Made by a program: the position numbers and the translations under genes | Shown: piece after piece, positions 24,101 to 25,699 of the stretch | Position numbering within the stretch: the first letter of the stretch is position 1 | How the letters are laid out: each line of letters opens with the position of its first letter | From: JAVBOJ01 sp031550755 | Lineage (GTDB): Bacteria; Bacillota; Clostridia; Oscillospirales; UBA929 | Assembly (NCBI GenBank): GCA_031550755.1 | Contig: JAVBOJ010000123.1 | Span: 1 to 25,699, forward strand | Reading direction: 5' to 3' | DNA length: 25,699 bases | The notes under the pieces: generated by a model | Database searches by the model: none | The model's input: the letters and a program-made list of their open reading frames with translations, nothing else | What the model was told of the DNA's origin: nothing

Positions 24101-24818
24101 GATCGGCGACACCGCCGCCGCCAAAATCAACGTCTATGTGGACGACGAGCTGGTGGCCGAGGATGTGGCCATTGCCTCCTCTTCCGTGCGCTACACCACC
24201 TCCTATGCCCTGCGCGGCTTGGAGTTCGGCGACCACACCCTCAAAGTGGAAGTCGTCGGCGGCTCGTTTACGCTTGACATGCTCAACGTCATCGGCGAGC
24301 GCTACATCGTGCCCGTGACCGGCATCGAGCTGAATCTGGAAGATGCCACCATCGAGCTCGGCGCCACCGCGACGCTGGTCGCCACCATCACCCCGGATGA
24401 CGCCACCAACAAGAACGTCACATGGTCCTCCTCTGATGAAGCGGTCGCCACAGTGGTAGACGGCGTTGTCACCGCCGTGGGCTACGGTACCGCCACGATC
24501 ACCGCGACCACCGAGGACGGCGGCCTGACCGCCACCTGCGAAGTGCTGGTACCCAAACACGCCAAGGGCATCAAGTTCAGCACCGCCTCCTACAGCCTCA
24601 AGAAGGGCAAAACCGTCAACCTCTTTGAGCGTCTGGTATTCAATCCCATTGACGCCACCTATCAGGATGTTACCTGGACGATTGTCAATCCCACCATCGC
24701 CAGCATCGACCAAGAGACCGGCGTTGTCACCGGCCTGAAATCCGGCAGCACCATGATCCTTGTCAAGGTCTTGGACGGCGGATTCTCCACCTCCATGACG
24801 CTGATGGTCACCAACTGA
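21165..24818 (+). CDS. Secreted GH59 (galactocerebrosidase-family) glycosidase with BIG2 modules
   Basis: This 1217-residue secreted enzyme starts with a signal peptide (about residues 1-30). Residues about 40-560 resemble GH59: FKGYGALTCNNTSRLLLDY, MTHVKIEMGNDSNTSSGTEP near the start, then E201 in DRNETGSP as likely acid/base and E290 in IWYSEGV as likely nucleophile. A lectin-like sandwich (about 560-780) corresponds to the C-terminal region of GALC-type enzymes. Two carbohydrate-binding-like modules follow (about 800-1045; FTFQGTGVEIQGN and FDFSGTGIDLIGD), then two BIG2 domains ending ...LMVTN. GH59 enzymes hydrolyse beta-galactosides, including galactosylceramide, so the target could be a galactan side chain or glycolipid. 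GAGGAGA precedes the ATG by 8 nt. No sortase or SLH anchor is present. It lies between a probable promoter and its own terminator, so it is probably monocistronic. Confidence 0.88.
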   Translation: MSKLTRILSLTLGVIMLLGLVIVAPINAVALEGETKTVIIDATQLDENPANRFKGYGALTCNNTSRLLLDYKEENPEAYWDLMDMLFNPDKGAGMTHVKIEMGNDSNTSSGTEPATMRSSTEKANVRRGAGFTLAADAKKINPKVEVSVLRWAPPRWVQTNNSTVSSSNYENFYKWYKETAISFYEEFGLYLDYINPDRNETGSPDTAFVIWFAERVKADDTFPNYDKVKIIASDENTSMNIANSMVGSNTTGQKLRALVDVMGYHYQMASSANYVTSNQTYNKEIWYSEGVAPQTPARYSVNSSVPFGGVTSALGIANRYIGMYTHGYRTFYIFQPAVSAMYSGAKYSHKEILAANNPWSGYYAPDLGIWAVMHFTQFAGIDQSRTARSGEGWYISTASDCYGNVANHGVITSGQVGDSTVDASVANGEYNRMIYVSPDKKDFSVVMVNDSNRVANFEFKVRGNITNAGAPAQLWETRGPDAGQEYDANWYKMIATVPAEDNGGGSFSYFITVKPRSMASLTTTTVNPNTGNARVEYSRPIVPENFTLDMSTEENPGLLYEDDFEYAGYPLDDEGLTYLERRGGTPRYTTDQAGAFEVLPGVGVEGSNGLQQMIYGGTNTIVPPTWTSTGWCYTLLGDGNWLNYKAAIDFKLDMNEAHGTSTNYAQIGVRHNRSETESQGSGNSSFGYKFRVYKAGDWYLYNRNSMVLQGNVADFDPNVWHNIALTAVENKFVAELDGVVITTYTDTNNPSNVGQIMLASGQYETVFDNLKVTKVSGYEAYATERLDDLDSRIVYENQSTWNHLTGQGGDRYNRTLSTGTKLAAGRITVNKGVQGAQGEVNKWFFGGEGAWGSYTDHWNSTNGAIAEFTFQGTGVEIQGNRGTDKMTASEYEVYIDGVQVLNGQNGVVLRSLNGSSSNNYTFATVPNLPDAVHTISIKLVKGGSSTNGMSITNALVDSTVVGPTPAFSFDFSGTGIDLIGDTAAAKINVYVDDELVAEDVAIASSSVRYTTSYALRGLEFGDHTLKVEVVGGSFTLDMLNVIGERYIVPVTGIELNLEDATIELGATATLVATITPDDATNKNVTWSSSDEAVATVVDGVVTAVGYGTATITATTEDGGLTATCEVLVPKHAKGIKFSTASYSLKKGKTVNLFERLVFNPIDATYQDVTWTIVNPTIASIDQETGVVTGLKSGSTMILVKVLDGGFSTSMTLMVTN

Positions 24819-24832
24819 TTTCTTCCTCCGAT

Positions 24833-24879
24833 AACGAGAGAGACGCGGGCATTTCGCCCGCGTCTCTCTCGTTTATCTT
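24833..24879 (+). terminator. Rho-independent terminator between GH59 and DAHP synthase genes
   Basis: An 18-bp perfect stem (24833-24850 with 24856-24873) with loop ATTTC is followed by a short T-containing tail (TATCTTG). It lies between convergent genes and may serve both strands. Confidence 0.85.
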
Positions 24880-24898
24880 GTCAGACCTATAGATCCTG

Positions 24899-25699
24899 TT
24901 ATCGTATCTCCAAAAGTGTGCGCAGCTTGCCCATCAGCGCGCCGAACTCTTCCGGTGTAAGCGATTGTGCTCCGTCGCACAGGGCGAGGTCGGGGTTGTC
25001 ATGTACCTCGATGAGCAACCCGTCGGCACCGGCGGCAGCCGCCGCCAGCGACAGCGAGGGCACCATCCACGCAAGACCCGAGGCGTGGGAGGGATCCACC
25101 AGCACCGGCAGATGGCTCAGGCGTTTAACGGCCGGAATGGCGGAAATATCCAGCGTGTTGCGGGTGGCGTTCTCAAAGGTGCGGATGCCGCGCTCGCACA
25201 GAATGACGTTCGGATTTCCCTGCGCCAGAATGGTTTCCGCCGCCAACAGCCATTCGGCCACGGTGGAGGCCAGGCCGCGCTTCAGTAAAACCGGTGTTTT
25301 GATCCGTCCCACCTCGCGCAGCAGCTCGACATTTTGCATGTTGCGTGCGCCGATTTGGATGAGATCGACCGTCGCGGCAAACAATTCAACCTGAAGGGGC
25401 GACAGGATTTCCGACACGATGGGCAGCCCAGAGACCTCCCGCGCCGCCTGCAAATACGAAAGCCCCTCCAGCTCCAAGCCTTGGAAGGCATACGGCGAGG
25501 TGCGCGCCTTAAAAGCGCCGCCGCGTAGCAGGGTCGCCCCGGCGGCCTTCACCGCCAGCGCGATGTCGCAGACTTGCGTCCGGCTTTCCACCGAACAGGG
25601 GCCCGCCATGACGGCGAAATGTCCGCCGCCCACCGGCACGCCCGAAACCAGCACCACCGAGTCGTCCGGATGGGCGGTTCGGCTTGTTTTTTCAGTATT
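24899..25699 (-). CDS. aroF: 3-deoxy-7-phosphoheptulonate (DAHP) synthase, 5' end beyond window
   Basis: The 266 visible residues form the catalytic barrel of a class I-beta (AroF/AroA-beta-type) DAHP synthase, the first step of the shikimate pathway: phosphoenolpyruvate plus erythrose 4-phosphate. Motifs in order are AGPCSVES, RGGAFKARTSPYAFQGL, IGARNMQN, LLKRGL, CERGIRTFENATRNTLD, DPSHASG and EVHDNPDLALCDGAQSL. They include the conserved metal- and substrate-binding Cys, Arg, Lys, His and Asp residues. The frame is open to the right edge, starting with NTEKTSRTAHPDDS, so the start codon and any N-terminal regulatory domain lie outside; a GTG at 25657 is within the conserved region and is rejected as start. 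The gene converges with the GH59 gene and is unrelated to the carbohydrate cluster. Confidence 0.95.
   Translation of the reverse strand, partial: NTEKTSRTAHPDDSVVLVSGVPVGGGHFAVMAGPCSVESRTQVCDIALAVKAAGATLLRGGAFKARTSPYAFQGLELEGLSYLQAAREVSGLPIVSEILSPLQVELFAATVDLIQIGARNMQNVELLREVGRIKTPVLLKRGLASTVAEWLLAAETILAQGNPNVILCERGIRTFENATRNTLDISAIPAVKRLSHLPVLVDPSHASGLAWMVPSLSLAAAAAGADGLLIEVHDNPDLALCDGAQSLTPEEFGALMGKLRTLLEIR

Noticed and set aside
21141..24713. Very long open frame on the minus strand (1190 codons) opposite the GH59 gene
   Set aside because: It lies in the antisense frame created by strong GC bias at third codon positions, gives low-complexity Gly/Val/Ala-rich protein, and has no ribosome binding site. 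The plus-strand frame has a signal peptide and recognisable domains.
25655..25657. GTG at 25657 as the DAHP synthase start
   Set aside because: The frame stays open to the window edge and the residues before it (TAHPDDS) fit the conserved N-terminal part of the family, so the real start is outside.

Overview
The window looks like chromosomal DNA of a GC-rich anaerobic Firmicute (Clostridia, Oscillospiraceae/Ruminococcaceae-like). The evidence is a YesM/YesN-type two-component system, AGGAGG-type ribosome binding sites, sigma-A promoters close to TTGACA-N17-TATAAT, a DUF1836 regulator, a YuaF/YuaG (NfeD/flotillin) pair and secreted enzymes carrying BIG2 and FIVAR modules. Most of the content is complex-carbohydrate degradation. 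No tRNA, rRNA, CRISPR array, transposase or phage gene was seen.

Layout. Positions 1-2858 (minus) hold a sensor kinase and an AraC-type response regulator that runs off the left edge. Diverging from them is a plus-strand cluster (3146-10958): sugar-binding lipoprotein, two ABC permeases, a GH88-type unsaturated uronyl hydrolase, a heparinase II/III-family lyase without a signal peptide, and an MFS transporter. A kinase/regulator pair next to a binding-protein/permease set with no ATPase gene is the classic Gram-positive polysaccharide-utilisation layout. The intracellular lyase and GH88 enzyme imply import and cytosolic breakdown of uronic-acid-containing oligosaccharides. A second plus-strand operon (11088-13706) encodes a DUF1836 regulator, an NfeD-like membrane protein with a His/Asp-rich loop, and a flotillin. 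It ends at a strong bidirectional terminator.

Positions 13762-19080 (minus) encode one 1772-residue secreted protein that joins a CE15 glucuronoyl-esterase-like domain to a complete PL11 rhamnogalacturonan lyase, with BIG2, lectin-like, Ig-like and FIVAR modules between and after them. The divergent spacer to its right carries three clustered DnaA-box-like 9-mers. It is followed by a plus-strand gene (19558-20874) for a thioester-domain/SpaA-like, Cys-rich surface-type protein that begins with an 18-bp minisatellite and has no visible signal peptide. Next is a 1217-residue secreted GH59 (galactocerebrosidase-family) enzyme with carbohydrate-binding-like and BIG2 modules (21165-24818). It converges on a 5'-truncated DAHP synthase gene at the right edge.

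How they may work together (inference): the secreted CE15-PL11 and GH59 proteins attack pectin, glucuronoxylan-lignin or galactosyl-containing polymers outside the cell. The ABC transporter, internal lyase and GH88 enzyme finish uronic-acid oligosaccharides inside, under the control of the membrane kinase. The most unusual items are the CE15-PL11 fusion, the apparent loss of the canonical CE15 acid residue, and the signal-less thioester protein.
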